Assembly (NCBI GenBank): GCA_036365455.1
Contig: JAWQUS010000003.1
Location: 144,001 to 208,000, forward strand
DNA: 64,000 nt
Direction: 5' to 3'
Source of the DNA: Macrosoma leucophasiata
Taxonomy: Eukaryota; Arthropoda; Insecta; Lepidoptera; Hedylidae
Shown: positions 34,741-45,740 of the stretch, piece by piece
Layout of the letters: each line of letters opens with the position of its first letter
Position numbering within the stretch: the stretch's first letter is position 1
Program-made: the position numbers and the translations under genes
Notes under the pieces: model-generated
What the model was told of the DNA's origin: nothing
Seen by the model: the letters and a program-made list of their open reading frames with translations, nothing else
The model's database searches: none

Positions 34741-37059
34741 TATTTGCGTATTTTAATTTTGTAATGTTTGTTTGCAGGTAGAATCAAAAGTTATCTTAGG
34801 TTACTTCTAACACTGCACTGATAAATAGTTAAAATAGTGTTTTAAATTATGGACGATTTAACACTTTTTATCACAAGTCAAACAATTTGCTATTGCTTTA
34901 GCACTAAATGAATACTGAAATACGAATATGTCTATCAATTTTTTATTTTCACGTCAAGAGCTCTTATAAACACGTCCGTTCACCATTGATGTTCGCGCGC
35001 GGGGATGATGTTATATGACGACATTGAAATGGATTCTTCGTTCTTCTATCATATCACTTATGTATAAGTTAACACCGCAAGTGCTTTTCATACCTACCCT
35101 TCCAAATTTCCAAGTGTTGACAACATAAGGGTTTTAAATGGGTCACTTATTCTACATATTTTTTTTTAGTCTTATCTTGCCGTTTGTAAGAGAGAGTATG
35201 GAACATTCCGCTGATACCTATTTTAATTACCTATTAAGTATTTTTGGACCATATTTATTTTATTTTTGTTTACTTTGACATATTTATTAACGTATCAGTT
35301 GTTATTCGCTTTAATTTTGTATTTGTAATTTGAGCTATCACAAGCAAATTCTATTATTTCCAAGTGATTAAATACATTTGTGAGTTTTACAAGGCCGACG
35401 CTGGCAGGGTCGGCCTTGTCGCGGTCTTCAGCCGCCACCAATTATGATGTAGGCTGTAGGCTGTCAACCTCCTACTTCTTCAAAGGCATTTTTCTTTAAA
35501 ACTGATCACTTTCAGCTTTTTAGTGTTATTTACGTTGTCTTCAACATAGTAGTTTATTTTATTTTATTACGCACTGTGCGTTCAATTAGTGATGTACCAT
35601 ACGAACATGTGAGCATGTTAATTAGACTTAGGAATGTATTGCTACTACAACTCATAGTTTTTTTTTTTTTTAATTGTTATTGTTTTTGCTTTTTGTTTAA
35701 TTGTACCTGTGTACCAATCGTCTGGCAATTTGTATCGTCATGTCTCTCTGCTGTCCAAATAAATGTTTTCTTTTCTTTTTTTTTTATTAACAATAATAAA
35801 AGAGCTAGGGGGCATCGTAATTCCTGAAACTGCGTACCTACCTAAAAAGTTATAATAACAAAGGAATGTTGCTGTACGAACAGAAACATAAGAAGTAACG
35901 TGTCGTGCTGCATTACGTTACACCTTCTGCAAAACTGTCGTTTATATTTTGCTTACGTTAACTAAGGTCACGTCGTCACTCGTAAGTTGACGGAGCTTAT
36001 TAGAGCTGGGCGACAATAGGCCGGATAACGAGCTACCAGGTGAGAGTTGTGAGGAAATGTGAAGTTAACACCGCGGGAACACTCGCCATTTAAACACAAA
36101 TGCTGCTAACGCGACAGTTAAAGAATCCAATCCCTGAAACACTTCAGCATTGTTGAACAACATTTTCCGTCCGACCTGTAGAAATCCTTAATGCGGCCTG
36201 CGGCCTATTTTGTAATTAGGTCGCTAGGCCCACGTCGGCAAATCACATGCCCAGAGTGGCCCAGACCACCGCACACCTACATCAAACAAATGAACTCTCT
36301 CATAATTGCCCCTTTACCCGTTAAAGGGTTGTTGTTTTAGGTGTATTTTGTTAACTGTTGTGTGGGTTGGGTATACAACGTACTTGTGCGTCTTCAGTAT
36401 TGAGTATAATTATGCTTACGTCATTGGGTCCGCTATACACGACGACGCTGGACAGTGTCAGCAGGCGACCTCAAATGTTTTGCCTATCTATACCAGTCGT
36501 CAGTCTAAGTTAATAACTCATAAACACAGAACATTACTCGAGGCAGAGTATTTAATGCCGATCTGCCGGGTGTCACTACAATCATAGAATACGCAAAAAT
36601 AGTCCAAGTTGCAATAGAGTAAAGGCGAGCAGACGTGCAACGTCGGCGGCTGGCCCGCTGCATGTCAGTGTCAGTAGGCGGTCACATAACTTTAACTCAT
36701 AAAGTGCATTTGTTGTTCGAGTAGTGCAACCCATACTATACACCTACCTACGTTTCCTTTGTTAATAGCTACCAATGCAGGAAAATATTTTAAACTAATT
36801 CGTTTGTCTTAAAGCAATTATCTACTTTGAGGAGGATATTGCCTTGTTACATTTATCGTTTTTGAATACCATAACGTTATTGGTGTTTAAAATTTGATGC
36901 TTTATTTTTTCCTTACCAAAAATTCCCACTGGGGAAGAATTTATTTTCAGTTTTTTTTATGTTTTAATCCGCACCGACCTGCGCTCCGCCTCTTGGTGGA
37001 AATAATCGATTGATCGATAGGTTTTGTAGTTACTCTGAAGATTTTTAAATCTATACTAG
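34741..37059. other. Intronic sequence with a LINE tail and a hairpin
   Basis: A perfect 11-bp-arm hairpin (ACAAGGCCGAC/GTCGGCCTTGT) lies at about 35389-35419. A LINE-like 3' end (CTGTCCAAATAAATGTTTTC then T/A-rich tail) lies at about 35550-35785 on the plus strand. The rest is AT-rich and unrecognised. Confidence 0.45.
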
Positions 37060-37260
37060 CTGCCCCAACGAACTTTGTATCGCCTTAGTAAAAAAATTTT
37101 TGGTGAAAATCACCCGTATCACTTAGGGGTATGAAATATAGATGTTGGCCGATTCTCAGACCTACCCAATAGGCAAAAAATCATGAGAATCGGTCCAGCC
37201 GTTTCGGAAGAGTGGTAACTAACATTGTGACACGAGAATACTTATAGAGAAGAGAAGAAT
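37060..37260 (+). repeat. Dispersed repeat family D, longer copy
   Basis: GCTGCCCCAACGAACTTTGT, then ATGAGAATCGGTCCAGCCGT and TTCGGAAGAGTGGTAACTAA. This block style is common in lepidopteran intergenic DNA. It has no coding capacity. Confidence 0.6.
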
Positions 37261-37737
37261 AGACCAAGTAACTAATGAAAATGTAATTTCAGGTAAGATG
37301 TCAAATACCTACATCTGAATTGAGTAAAGAATGGGACAGATTTAGCTAGCTAGAAGAGTAGGTATAAGAAGGAGTAAGCTAGTATAGCGACAATTTATGA
37401 CATCCTACAAAACTACAAAGGGTAAAGTTTATCATTTCAGTTGATTAGTGCTCAATATTTATCATTTGTTGACATAGTCTTAGTAAATTGCAGAGTAGTT
37501 GTAGGTTGGTTTCTTTTTCAAAGTCACTAAAATATTATTTTGTTTAACAAACTACAACAGTTGTATCAGAAATATTCAATACCGATTGTAGAGTAACGAT
37601 CCTCATTGCAGCTGTAAATACTTTGTCTAAGCTTGGCTTGAAGCCAACGATTTGACTCTGATGAAAGTCACATTTTTGTTAGAGAATTCGTTTTCCCTTT
37701 AAATTTTATCTTCGGTTATCGATTTTTTTAACCCTTT

Positions 37738-37806
37738 CAGCTCATGACAATTGATTTAATTTGTTCATCAGCCGCCGGCGGTTTCTAGTATCTTGACGGT
37801 TTAAAG
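37738..37806 (+). repeat. Family F motif, copy 2
   Basis: CATGACAATTGATTTAATT, GCCGCCGGCGGTTTC and TTGACGG in the same order and spacing as 30537-30602. Confidence 0.6.
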
Positions 37807-37834
37807 ACATGCAAAATACGCGTGTGTTAAATAT

Positions 37835-37975
37835 GAGCTCTTAACTCCTTAGGCCTGAGAAGGTGCAACGCATCGACATTGAAATGTCTGGTTTCGTGTA
37901 GTTGTTGATCGGCTACAGTATTATTTACCATCAACGTAAGGTCAGGCTTGTTTGCCACTTTATGCAATAAAAAAA
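37835..37975 (+). mobile_element. SINE-like family A, tail-half copy
   Basis: Carries CTTAGGCCTGAG, GTGCAACGCATCGACATT, TTGATCGGCTACAGTATT, GCTTGTTTGCCACTT and an A tail. The head is missing and the copy is diverged. Confidence 0.65.
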
Positions 37976-38264
37976 ATAATCAGAATCCGAAAACTTCCAT
38001 TTGATGCGTGATGATACAAACACGCAATAGGTAGGTATCTCACCAAGTAAGTAGGTATTCGAGGAAAAAAATATTGAACAATTGTCCATACATTAAAGTG
38101 TTTCTCAATTCATGGACAGGTGCTTGTTGTTATCTTTAGACTATGTAGTCATTTCGCGAATCAGTCATTCCTAGACTAAACCATCTATTCATTCATAACA
38201 AAAACCATTAACATTCACATAAAATTATATAATTTTAACTCGTTAGATATTTGAAGCGTTCTTT

Positions 38265-38835
38265 TTTGGGTTCAGCACCTAGATCAAATAAAAACTGTCT
38301 GTCACAGCCGATTTTCTCTTTGAGTACTGGACCGATTGAGTTAGGATTGAGCACACATATGTAGGTATGTAAATCAGTGAGCAGGCGCCGGTGGACCGCG
38401 GTGGTGTGGCGGTGGTGTGGCGGTGGTGTGGCGGTGGTGTGGCTGTCGTGTGGCGGTGGTGTGGCGATGCTCTAGGTACTTATGCAGTGACCCAAACGAT
38501 ACTACACTTAACGAAAATAAATTAATTTTATGGAGGGATAAGTTAGAGCATTTAAAAAAGTTATGAAAATACTACATTGTGTAAGATATTGAATTATTGG
38601 TCCTGTTGTTAAGATAGGACTTATTGTTATTATAATTTTAAAAAATAAATTAATTAAGATGATGAGAAATTACCATCGACCCTTCTTTATCTCCAAAACT
38701 ACGTTGTTGCCCTATTACAGGAAAACCTATAAAAAGTATGTGGTAGGTATTTAGGTAGGGTAACAAATAGGTATCTCAATTGTACGGAATCCTGTGAACA
38801 TGAGTGCGACTCGCACTTGACCGGATTTTTGTACA
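38265..38835 (+). repeat. Dispersed repeat family C with internal minisatellite
   Basis: It contains CTGTCTGTCACAGCCGATTT and GGACCGATTGAGTTAGGATT at the left and TTGTACGGAATCCTG... GCGACTCGCACTTGACCGG at the right, as in 7195-7806. An 11-bp minisatellite lies inside at 38398-38467. Confidence 0.7.
38398..38467. repeat. 11-bp minisatellite (GCGGTGGTGTG)n, about 6 units
   Basis: Direct 11-bp units with one variant unit (GCTGTCGTGTG). Confidence 0.9.
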
Positions 38836-38859
38836 ACATAATCTTTAAATGCATGAAGT

Positions 38860-39170
38860 TTTATATTTTCATGAATATTATTTTCTTGATTTCGTATAGA
38901 AAAGGCTATAAACTTAGTTTTATTGGCATGAAGAATCAGAGAATTGTTGCCTAACCAGACACATCACCTACCTTACAAAAGTTTTCTTGTGCAGTTTTAA
39001 GAACTGCCTCCCAGGTATCTCCATAAAATGTCAAAGTGGTATCATCGGCGTATGCTGTAGTTTTGCAGTTGCATAGAGAAAGCTCACATAGCTCATTAAT
39101 ACTACATAAAAATAAGCTAGGGCCAAGAATGCTACCCTGAGGCACACCATGTGCAATTGGGCACAATTAT
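38860..39170 (-). pseudogene. Isolated LINE reverse-transcriptase palm fragment
   Basis: The minus strand encodes [14 protein letters not shown], then [13 protein letters not shown], the PQG and ADD catalytic motifs of LINE RT. After a frame break, LHANKTKFIAFSI follows (about 38930-38890), the next conserved RT block. Both ends are truncated; no endonuclease or tail is attached. It belongs to the jockey-like group by motif style. Confidence 0.8.
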
Positions 39171-39858
39171 ACAAGTACATACTAAGTACATACCCTACCA
39201 AAGTTAACTTATGACTATGTAAATAGGTCCTATATTGTTGTAAAGCTTTAAACACTGATTAACACGTATTAAATACTGTTTTTTAATATAATATCTATAT
39301 TAATAATAACTAAGGTACTAGGTAATTGGTCTTCTGAACTTCGTAATTTATAAGTCCGAATAATAAATATCATTTTCATCATCTCACCATTTTAGATGTA
39401 CACATAAATTAAAGGAAAAAGGTGAGAACCTACGTAAACATAAATGAAATTGCCTCCAGATATTCCATTCTAATGTAACTTGAAAATACTTAAATTGTCC
39501 GCATGATCAAAACGTCAAAACATTTTGTTGCAGTATAGTTTGTGTTCGTATGGCATGGCATGCATTCCTGGGTAGCGGAGAGCGGAGGGTGCATCGTGCA
39601 GGTGCAGGCCGTGCAGGTAGGAAGGAATAGAGGCGCGTCCTTACACGCTGACTAGCTCCATACGAGCTTTTATTTGGTCGGAATTAAGTCTACAACCTAT
39701 TTTTGGTTTGCAATGCTTTGTTGATTCTATTTTAAAATAAGCCAGAAAATGCTTTAAAACAAATGTTTTTAAATAGGTAACGTTTTTAAAAAAAAAAAAA
39801 AAATGATGAAGTGAAATATATGCGCTTTTTTAAAGGGGCTGCAAAAGCGCGAGCTTAC
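39171..39858. other. Intron 1 of gene A, first 0.7 kb
   Basis: AT-rich sequence directly after the exon 1 donor, with a poly-A run at about 39788-39803. A short GTGCAGGT-rich patch near 39595-39620 contains small direct repeats. Confidence 0.4.
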
Positions 39859-39924
39859 CGCGAAGGCGATGTTGATGAAGATGAACGCCTTCTCGGCGGT
39901 GCAGAGACCCTTGGCACAGCCCAT
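39859..39924 (-). CDS. Tetraspanin gene A, first coding exon (N-terminus and start of TM1)
   Basis: This exon has 22 codons from an ATG in good context (CAGGATGGGC) to a strong donor, GCG|GTAAGC. It encodes MGCAKGLCTAEKAFIFINIA FA: a short cytoplasmic N-terminus with cysteines 3 and 8 (candidate palmitoylation sites), a lysine, then the first half of TM1. Asn 18 sits in an F..N..F context that tetraspanins conserve in TM1. It ends in phase 0 and joins in frame to exon 2, 34.9 kb away at 4949. Tetraspanins organise membrane microdomains by binding partner receptors and integrins; the partner here cannot be inferred. The link across so long an intron is inference from phase, composition and completing TM1, not from transcript data. 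Confidence 0.75.
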
Positions 39925-40217
39925 CCTGTGGTGGTCGGTGGTCTGCGGCGACTGTCACTGCACTGCACTCTCGCGCGGTCACCGAGTGGTGGCGGAAAAG
40001 AATCGCGCGAGCGGCATGAGCACGAGCGGTCGCACGCGCGCCTCTTAAGGCACTGCTGATCGCTGATCACGGCCCGAACGCCCGAGCGCCCGACGCGACG
40101 GCCCGACCCGCGTCGTGCTCCGTGCGAGTGGAGCACCCGGCGCCCCCCGCACCCTACGCACGGCCACGCCCGCCAACCGCCGCCCGCCACCCGCTAGGGG
40201 TGCAAACCCTATCGATA
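39925..40217 (-). promoter_or_regulatory. CpG-rich 5' UTR/promoter region of tetraspanin gene A
   Basis: Upstream of the exon 1 ATG on the minus strand there are about 270 bp of very GC- and CpG-rich sequence ending abruptly near 40200. The palindrome TATCGATA lies at 40210-40217, the DRE core known from insect housekeeping-type promoters. Transcription is presumed to start somewhere in the GC-rich block; no start-site motif is decisive. Confidence 0.5.
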
Positions 40218-40695
40218 AAACGGGACCCCAAAACGAACCCTTTCTAAATTCACTTCCATATAATTTAATGTGAATTCAAACGAGCTATGAAAGAATTCAA
40301 TGTTTTTTCACAGTTATCTACTTCTCGGTGATTATGTTCCTAAAATAATTTGGATTTTGTCTCTCTAAACTAACTCTAACTCTACCTTCGAAGTAGATAA
40401 TGATATCCACCTTAGTTAAACGAAATTAATATAATCACTTGTGATACCTATTTTCGACCCATGCCAACATTTCAATAATATAATATTGACATCGAACTAA
40501 ACTGTTTACATTATGATAATCGCCGTCTGAGGTCATGGATGCCGTACTACTGACGTAGCGAAGTAAATTGTCTGATATAATTACATATTAGACTGACCCA
40601 ATTATGCTTAAATACTATGAACAAAACACGGAGCAAAAAGGGTAAGGGTATTAAGATAAAGGGTAAGGTAAGGATAAAAATGACCTTGAATGAAG
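40218..40695. other. Upstream flank of gene A, nothing recognised
   Basis: AT-rich sequence with short GGGTAAG repeats near 40638-40672. Confidence 0.4.
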
Positions 40696-41224
40696 GTGTA
40701 CTGCGTGTAGCGCACGAACTATCGACGGCATAGTACTAGCTAGCTGTAGTCTGTAGTAAACTGTGGACAGTCGTAGACAATTGCTACGAGAGCTACGCTC
40801 CAAAAATTTACAACAAAAACAGCTAGAGTACCTGTAACATACACGTGGAGTACACTAAGGTAGAGTAGATAAGGCACGTAGAGCACTCTCGTAGCTTGCG
40901 TTACCAGTCCAATGGTAATGGGAGACGACTATAACTTTAGATAATTTTAGGTCCTGGTAGAGCTTTCGGGGTGAGTATGGAAATGTATCTTCTCTGGCGT
41001 TGCCATTGTCCATTTGTAATGATAACTTGACAACACAATCGTGGTTTTGAAGAAGTCATTCATCGATACAAATGACCTTGAATGAAGGTCTAGGTTTTTG
41101 TTGTATATTTTTGAAGCGTAGCTCTCGTTGCAATACAATACTCAATACTTTATTGCTCCATAATGTACCTACAACATGAGGATTATGGACCCTGTAGGGC
41201 ACCGCAATGTAGGAGAGAGGATGA

Positions 41225-42122
41225 TTTATGTATGTATCTTCACGCCAGGTCCCTAACGGGGTAGGCAGAGAGTGTAGAGCGCCAGACATCCCGGTTCTGA
41301 CAAACCTCTCGTGCCTCGTCTACCTTCATCATTCTCTTCATACATGCACGCCGATTCCTAAGACTTTTGACCCCACCATCAGACAGAACTCGACCTATTT
41401 GGTCATGGTAGGTCAGCCTTGGTCTTCCTGGGCCTCTGCAACCATCCACATTCGCATTGTATATCTGTTTAGTCATTCGCTCATTCGACATTCTTTCTAT
41501 ATGCCCGAACCATCGGAGCATGCCTTTTTTCATTTTTACACCGATACTATCATTCACACAAAGTCTCTTTCTTACATCTTCATTACGAACGCGATCGGTG
41601 AGTGATACACCGCAGATCTTGCGCAAAGATCTCATCTCGACCGCGTTCAACTTACTTTCATGCTCTTTCCTGCATACCCAGCTCTCGCTTCCATATAAAA
41701 GCGTTGGAGTAAGTACAGCATTATGTACGGCTAGTCGAGCCCGCTGGCTGAGATGTTTCGATACTAGCAGCTTACCCAACGCTCCATTCACGCAATTCCC
41801 TGCAAGCACTCTTCTTTCTATGTCAGTGGTGTACCTACCATCCTTGCTAAAAGCACATCCAAGATATACAATTTCATCAACCTGTTCTAACACTGCATCA
41901 TCTACTACTACCCTTGCATTTGTTCTCTGTTCATCTCTTTCAAATACTAATACTTTAGTTTTATCCACATTCAATTGTAAGCCTTTCTCCATACAATCCT
42001 CTTTCATGACTGTGACTAGTGCTTGTAGCCCAGATGGTGTAGAGCTAACAATTACCGCATCATCTGCGTAAAGCAGACAGTTCACCACTGAGTCACCCAT
42101 ACGCACTCCCACATCCATCAGG
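41225..42122 (-). mobile_element. 5'-truncated RTE-like LINE (RT C-terminal half and 3' end)
   Basis: An intact 292-codon frame (42118-41240) opens with NCLLYADDAVIVSS, the catalytic ADD motif. It continues with LQLNVDKTKVLVFE, YLGCAFSKDGRY, LLYGSESWVCRKEHE, MRSLRKICGVSLTDRVRNEDV and MLRWFGHIERMSNERM, the order seen in RTE-clade LINEs. The 3' end (ACGCCAGGTCCCTAACGGGG then TAGGCAGAG, plus strand) matches the tail shared with the SINE at 24275. Everything upstream of the palm motif is missing. The long intact frame suggests a fairly young insertion. Confidence 0.85.
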
Positions 42123-42610
42123 ATGATTTATACTGAATTAAATACCTAGTATTTTAACATATACCTACATTATTAATATTATTACCATCATTTATTAATA
42201 TTTTAATTTAATGTTACTCTATACTTATATCTTTTTCTTGAAAGAATTCATTAATGCTGTAATAGGTTTTATTTAATAAAATTTTCTTTAATTTGGTCAA
42301 AAATGTTTTATTATTATCTAAGTTTTTTAATTTTTCAGGTAGATGGTTGTATATTTTAATGGACGTTGGATAAGTGCCGGAAGAGTGGAGTTCTAGTCGA
42401 GATGGGGGTAGCCTTAGTTTATTTTTGTGTCTTAAATTCTTGATGAATATGTCGCCTCGTTTTTCGTACAAATTTGGATGATTTCGGACAAATTTACAAA
42501 AATCAAGAATGTAGATGCAGGGTAGGGTGAGGATTTTTAGTCGTTGAAAGTGAGGTCGACGGCTGTCAGTTTGTTTGATATTGGCTATTATTCTAATTAA
42601 GTTTTTTCTG
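42123..42610 (-). mobile_element. Jockey-like LINE 3' fragment (C-terminal tail)
   Basis: The minus strand encodes FRKNLIRIIANIKQTDS, HFQRLKILTLPCIYILD, then SIKIYNHLPEKLKN to a stop near 42214, followed by an AT-rich 3' region with ATT repeats. It is the same domain as at 5640-6350 but a different copy. It abuts the right inverted-repeat arm exactly at 42611. Confidence 0.8.
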
Positions 42611-42697
42611 AATTGTTTACGACTGTCCCCAGTTTACTACAGACTACAGCTAGCTAGTACTATGCCGTCGATAGTTCGTGCGCTACACGCAGTACAC

Positions 42698-43842
42698 GCG
42701 TTACTAGGTACTATACGGGCAGTAGTGAATATCCGCATAACGTGTTCGCTTATTTGACAGCTTCATGACATAAGAAAATACTTTGAGTAAATACTTGAAC
42801 GTTTCCAAGTATCGACAAGTTCAGTTAGTAGCAACATCCCTATCCCGCAGCGCACGCGGCCGGCTCCGCTCGCGGCCTGCGGAGCGCGGCGCAATTAGAC
42901 CCGTTTCTCGTGCATATTCCCAAAACCAACCCTCCCTACCCCAACCCTCCAGTACCCAACCCGGCCTACTCCACGCACTCTCTCACCTCCCTCGCTCGTA
43001 CTCGCAACAGATGCACCCGTATCCATTTACGGATAACAATTTCAAGGTAACTCATCAATGGGATTAACCACGAAAATGCAACTTTGACCGCATTGTTCAA
43101 ATACTAGGTTCGATTTTTTCTGTCGTTATATCCATCGCAAAATGCAAATCACATCCTTGATAAGACTTAGGATCTAAATAGACAACGGAAGTATAACTAA
43201 AACTCAACCATGAACAAAATAATAAAAATATGTAGGTGTCCGTAATCAAGATATCTTATCTTGATTACCTAATAGAATTAAATAGGAATAAAATGTACCT
43301 ATTCTTAAAAAATCATCTCAATTCCTTCCTTAGCGCAATGTATTGAGTGAAATAAAGTTATTTTAAACACTTGAAAAGGCAGGAGAATCTTGGACCTTTA
43401 AATCTTATATTTTTATCTTTACAAAATGAAGTGTTTCATAAAAATACACGCATTGCTTTTGTAATTCATAATTTTGTTTCATGTATTGGAATGTGAGACA
43501 GCGAAAAGCTCGCAGCCAGACAATGGGGCGAATTAATGGCGCAACCTGGACTCGGACATATTGTCTCATTGATCACCTCAATTGCTTCGGGTGCTTGTTG
43601 TGATGGGTCGTTTCATCACGGTGCTCAAATTTGTTCTATTTATAAAAAACCTTACTTAAAGTAGCTTTTCGCATTTCTTTTCGAATTTCCGCTTTCAATG
43701 ACCACCAGTAGTTTCAGCTACATAGTCTGTCTGCCATTCAATCATTCAGTCAGTTAAAGAATAGTATAAATATTATTATTTAACTTCAGATTAATTCAGA
43801 CACTACGGGAAGGTGGAGAAATTCCTTCCAATTCAACGATGC
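42698..43842. other. Intergenic sequence between tetraspanins, with a GC-rich patch
   Basis: A GC-rich block at about 42845-42905 and a C-rich block to about 43000 precede ATTTCAAG|GTAACT. A plus-strand frame there (ending ...DNNFK before a GT) could be an exon of an unrecognised gene, but there is no independent support. A small palindrome (GTAATCAAGAT/ATCTTGATTAC) lies at about 43241-43267. Confidence 0.35.
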
Positions 43843-43867
43843 GAAGAAACCTTTTTCCCCAACCTAC
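43843..43867 (-). mobile_element. Solo mariner terminal repeat, head-to-head with the next element
   Basis: GCGAAGAAACCTTTTTCCCC followed by AACCT is the complement of the mariner terminus at 43895. It is separated from it by 27 bp of AT-rich sequence in inverted orientation. Only the end of the element is recognisable. Confidence 0.6.
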
Positions 43868-43894
43868 TATATTTATATATGCATTTATATATAT

Positions 43895-44280
43895 TAGGTT
43901 GGGGAAAAAGTTTCTTGAAAATTTCCGGATTGAAAACGCTTAAACCAAATTTGTGCTACTCTCACAGATACTGCACTAGGTCCATAAACATCGCAAATTT
44001 TTTTCGCGGCTTGCGTTGCATTTTTACCTTTTTTGTAGTAAAATTTTAAAATGTATCGAATTTCTTCATTAGATTCACTCATCTTGACAGTACGAAAAAC
44101 AAATGAAAATTACACATTTGCCTAATTTGAATTTGGAATTATGTTCTTTAAAATTTTAACTTTCAACCAGATAAACAGTAATCAGATACCAAAACCAGCC
44201 AGATACAAATACTACAGCCAAAGAGATTTTATTACAAGTTCATACATACTATAATGCGAAAAGACTTTTTCCCCAACCTA
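43895..44280 (-). mobile_element. Internally deleted mariner element with transposase N-terminus
   Basis: Termini TTAGGTTGGGGAAAAAGTTT (left) and the complement of CTTTTTCCCCAACCTA (right) bound about 385 bp. On the minus strand a frame from 44082 encodes the first 55 or so residues of a mariner transposase: MSESNEEIRYILKFYYKKGK, AAKKICDVYG, QIWFKRFQSGNF. This is the helix-turn-helix DNA-binding start. The frame then runs straight into the opposite terminal repeat (QETFSPT), so the DD34D catalytic region and about 290 residues are deleted. Confidence 0.9.
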
Positions 44281-44429
44281 TTATTTACCATTAATTATAC
44301 CTACATATAATTATATTTAATATATGAAATAATTATAACGAGTTACTTGTAATAATATGTGTATAACCGTGTTTTTACCAAAAAGAAAGAAATAGGTTTA
44401 GATATTATTTTATACTATATTACTTTTAA

Positions 44430-44592
44430 AAAATTAAAATCTTGTGTCAACCGAATTGCCATGTTTGTTAAACAGTTGTTTTGTCTGGCACTTCACAACA
44501 CAGACCTGAGTCTAGTGTGAGGGCCACAGCTATTGTGTACTGTTACTCTGTTTTTGGGAAATAAATATATTTTCATTTTCATTTTCATGTTA
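44430..44592 (+). mobile_element. LINE 3' end with (TTTTCA)n tail
   Basis: GGGAAATAAATATATTTTCATTTTCATTTTCATG is a polyadenylation-like hexamer plus tandem tail, preceded by about 120 bp of 3' UTR-like sequence. No coding remains. Confidence 0.5.
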
Positions 44593-44739
44593 TTAGTAAC
44601 AATGAAATAAATCAGCGTCTAATAATATAATATGGTCTTCTCCTTACACTTTTGAACTCACAGATGATCAAAGTAAAATTCTTAAGATACTTCCTGAGTA
44701 TCAGAAAGCAGTTTTTTTTAACTTAGCTAGTATATATAT

Positions 44740-45010
44740 CGGGATCTGTCCAATTGGTACGACTTTGTCCAATTGGTGTTCCACAAGGCGGTATTCTCTC
44801 ACCTCTCTTATTTTCATTATTAATTAATTCTTTGAGTCAATATCTTAACTGCTCCTACCATTTGTACGCAGACGATTTGCAATTATATACATACATAGGC
44901 TAATTTGGACAATTTGGAACCTGCCATATCGAACCTGAATATAAATCTTGATTTACAATAGTCCAAGAATTTCGGTATCTCTCAGTTAATATCAATAAAT
45001 GTCAGGACAT
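44740..45010 (+). pseudogene. Isolated LINE reverse-transcriptase palm fragment
   Basis: Plus strand from 44763: LCPIGVPQGGILSPLLF, then HLYADDLQLYTY and a stop. Later, in a shifted frame, VNINKCQDIILGSS follows. These are the PQG, ADD and NxxK blocks of a CR1/jockey-type RT with several frame breaks. Neither 5' nor 3' element end is attached. Confidence 0.75.
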
Positions 45011-45574
45011 TATATTGGGTAGTTCTTACTTTATTAAAAAAAAAAATCATAAACAATTTGCGTCTGTAGGTACGTGTACAGGCACGTGTGTCGATTGCGT
45101 GTAGAATAGTCCTATTTTACACAGATAAGTAGGTAGTTATTACCTACATACCTTTTCTTAGCCCTATTCCTATCCTCGCTGGAAAATTGAACAATATGCT
45201 GTTTACAATTTCATCATAGCTGGTTTTATGTCATTCATGAAAGGAGGACTCTTCCAAATCCCTTTTATGTACTAACAATGTTCAAAATAAAATTAAAAAC
45301 TCTAACATGATTTTAAACTCCAAATCGAAGATGATAAGTACCATATTGCGTTGGTCTGTGTTTGACAGGTTAACGTCTCGAGGTCAGTGGACTTATGATA
45401 AAATATGGCTCTTACACAGATCGTTCCCAACATCATTGCAGCGAATTGGACGCGTCTAGACGGACAAAAGTCAACAAAAGATGTTAGTGTAGGTACCAAA
45501 GGCCACACTCAGAGCTGCTTATTTTGCTCATACAAAATAAAATAGGTATTCCAGATTTTGAATCCATTTTTTTA
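45011..45574. other. Degraded repeat-like sequence, unassigned
   Basis: Short matches to LINE-tail style (ATGTTCAAAATAAAATTAAAAACTC near 45280) suggest further decay of the LINE at 44740. No clear ends. Confidence 0.35.
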
Positions 45575-45740
45575 AGGAGGGTGGCAAACAAGCATGCAGC
45601 TCACATTGGTGTTAAGTGCTGCTCACATTGAACTACACAAAAACCACAGGTCAAAAGCAGATGCGTTGCCACCCCTCAGACACACCTGAGACCTTAATTG
45701 TTATGTCTCTGTGATCATTATTGCGGGGTCTAATTCTGTG
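45575..45740 (-). mobile_element. SINE-like family A, tail-half copy
   Basis: GGTGGCAAACAAGCATGCAG, GTTAAGTGCTGCTCACATT, CAGATGCGTTGCCACCCCTC and GAGACC in family order, with a short T run at its poly-A end. Confidence 0.7.

Larger units (their letters stand above)
40696..42697. repeat. 2.0-kb unit bounded by 87-bp inverted repeats
   Basis: The left arm (40696-40782, starting GTGTACTGCGTGTAGCGCAC) and right arm (42611-42697) are reverse complements with two mismatches in 87 bases. They enclose two LINE fragments. A 19-bp direct repeat, AATGACCTTGAATGAAGGT, occurs at 40679-40697 and 41071-41089 and flanks the first 373 bp like a target-site duplication. Confidence 0.85.

Noticed and set aside
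42783..43067. Plus-strand frame ending before a GT donor in a GC-rich patch
   Set aside because: No recognisable protein and no partner exon; left as unassigned.
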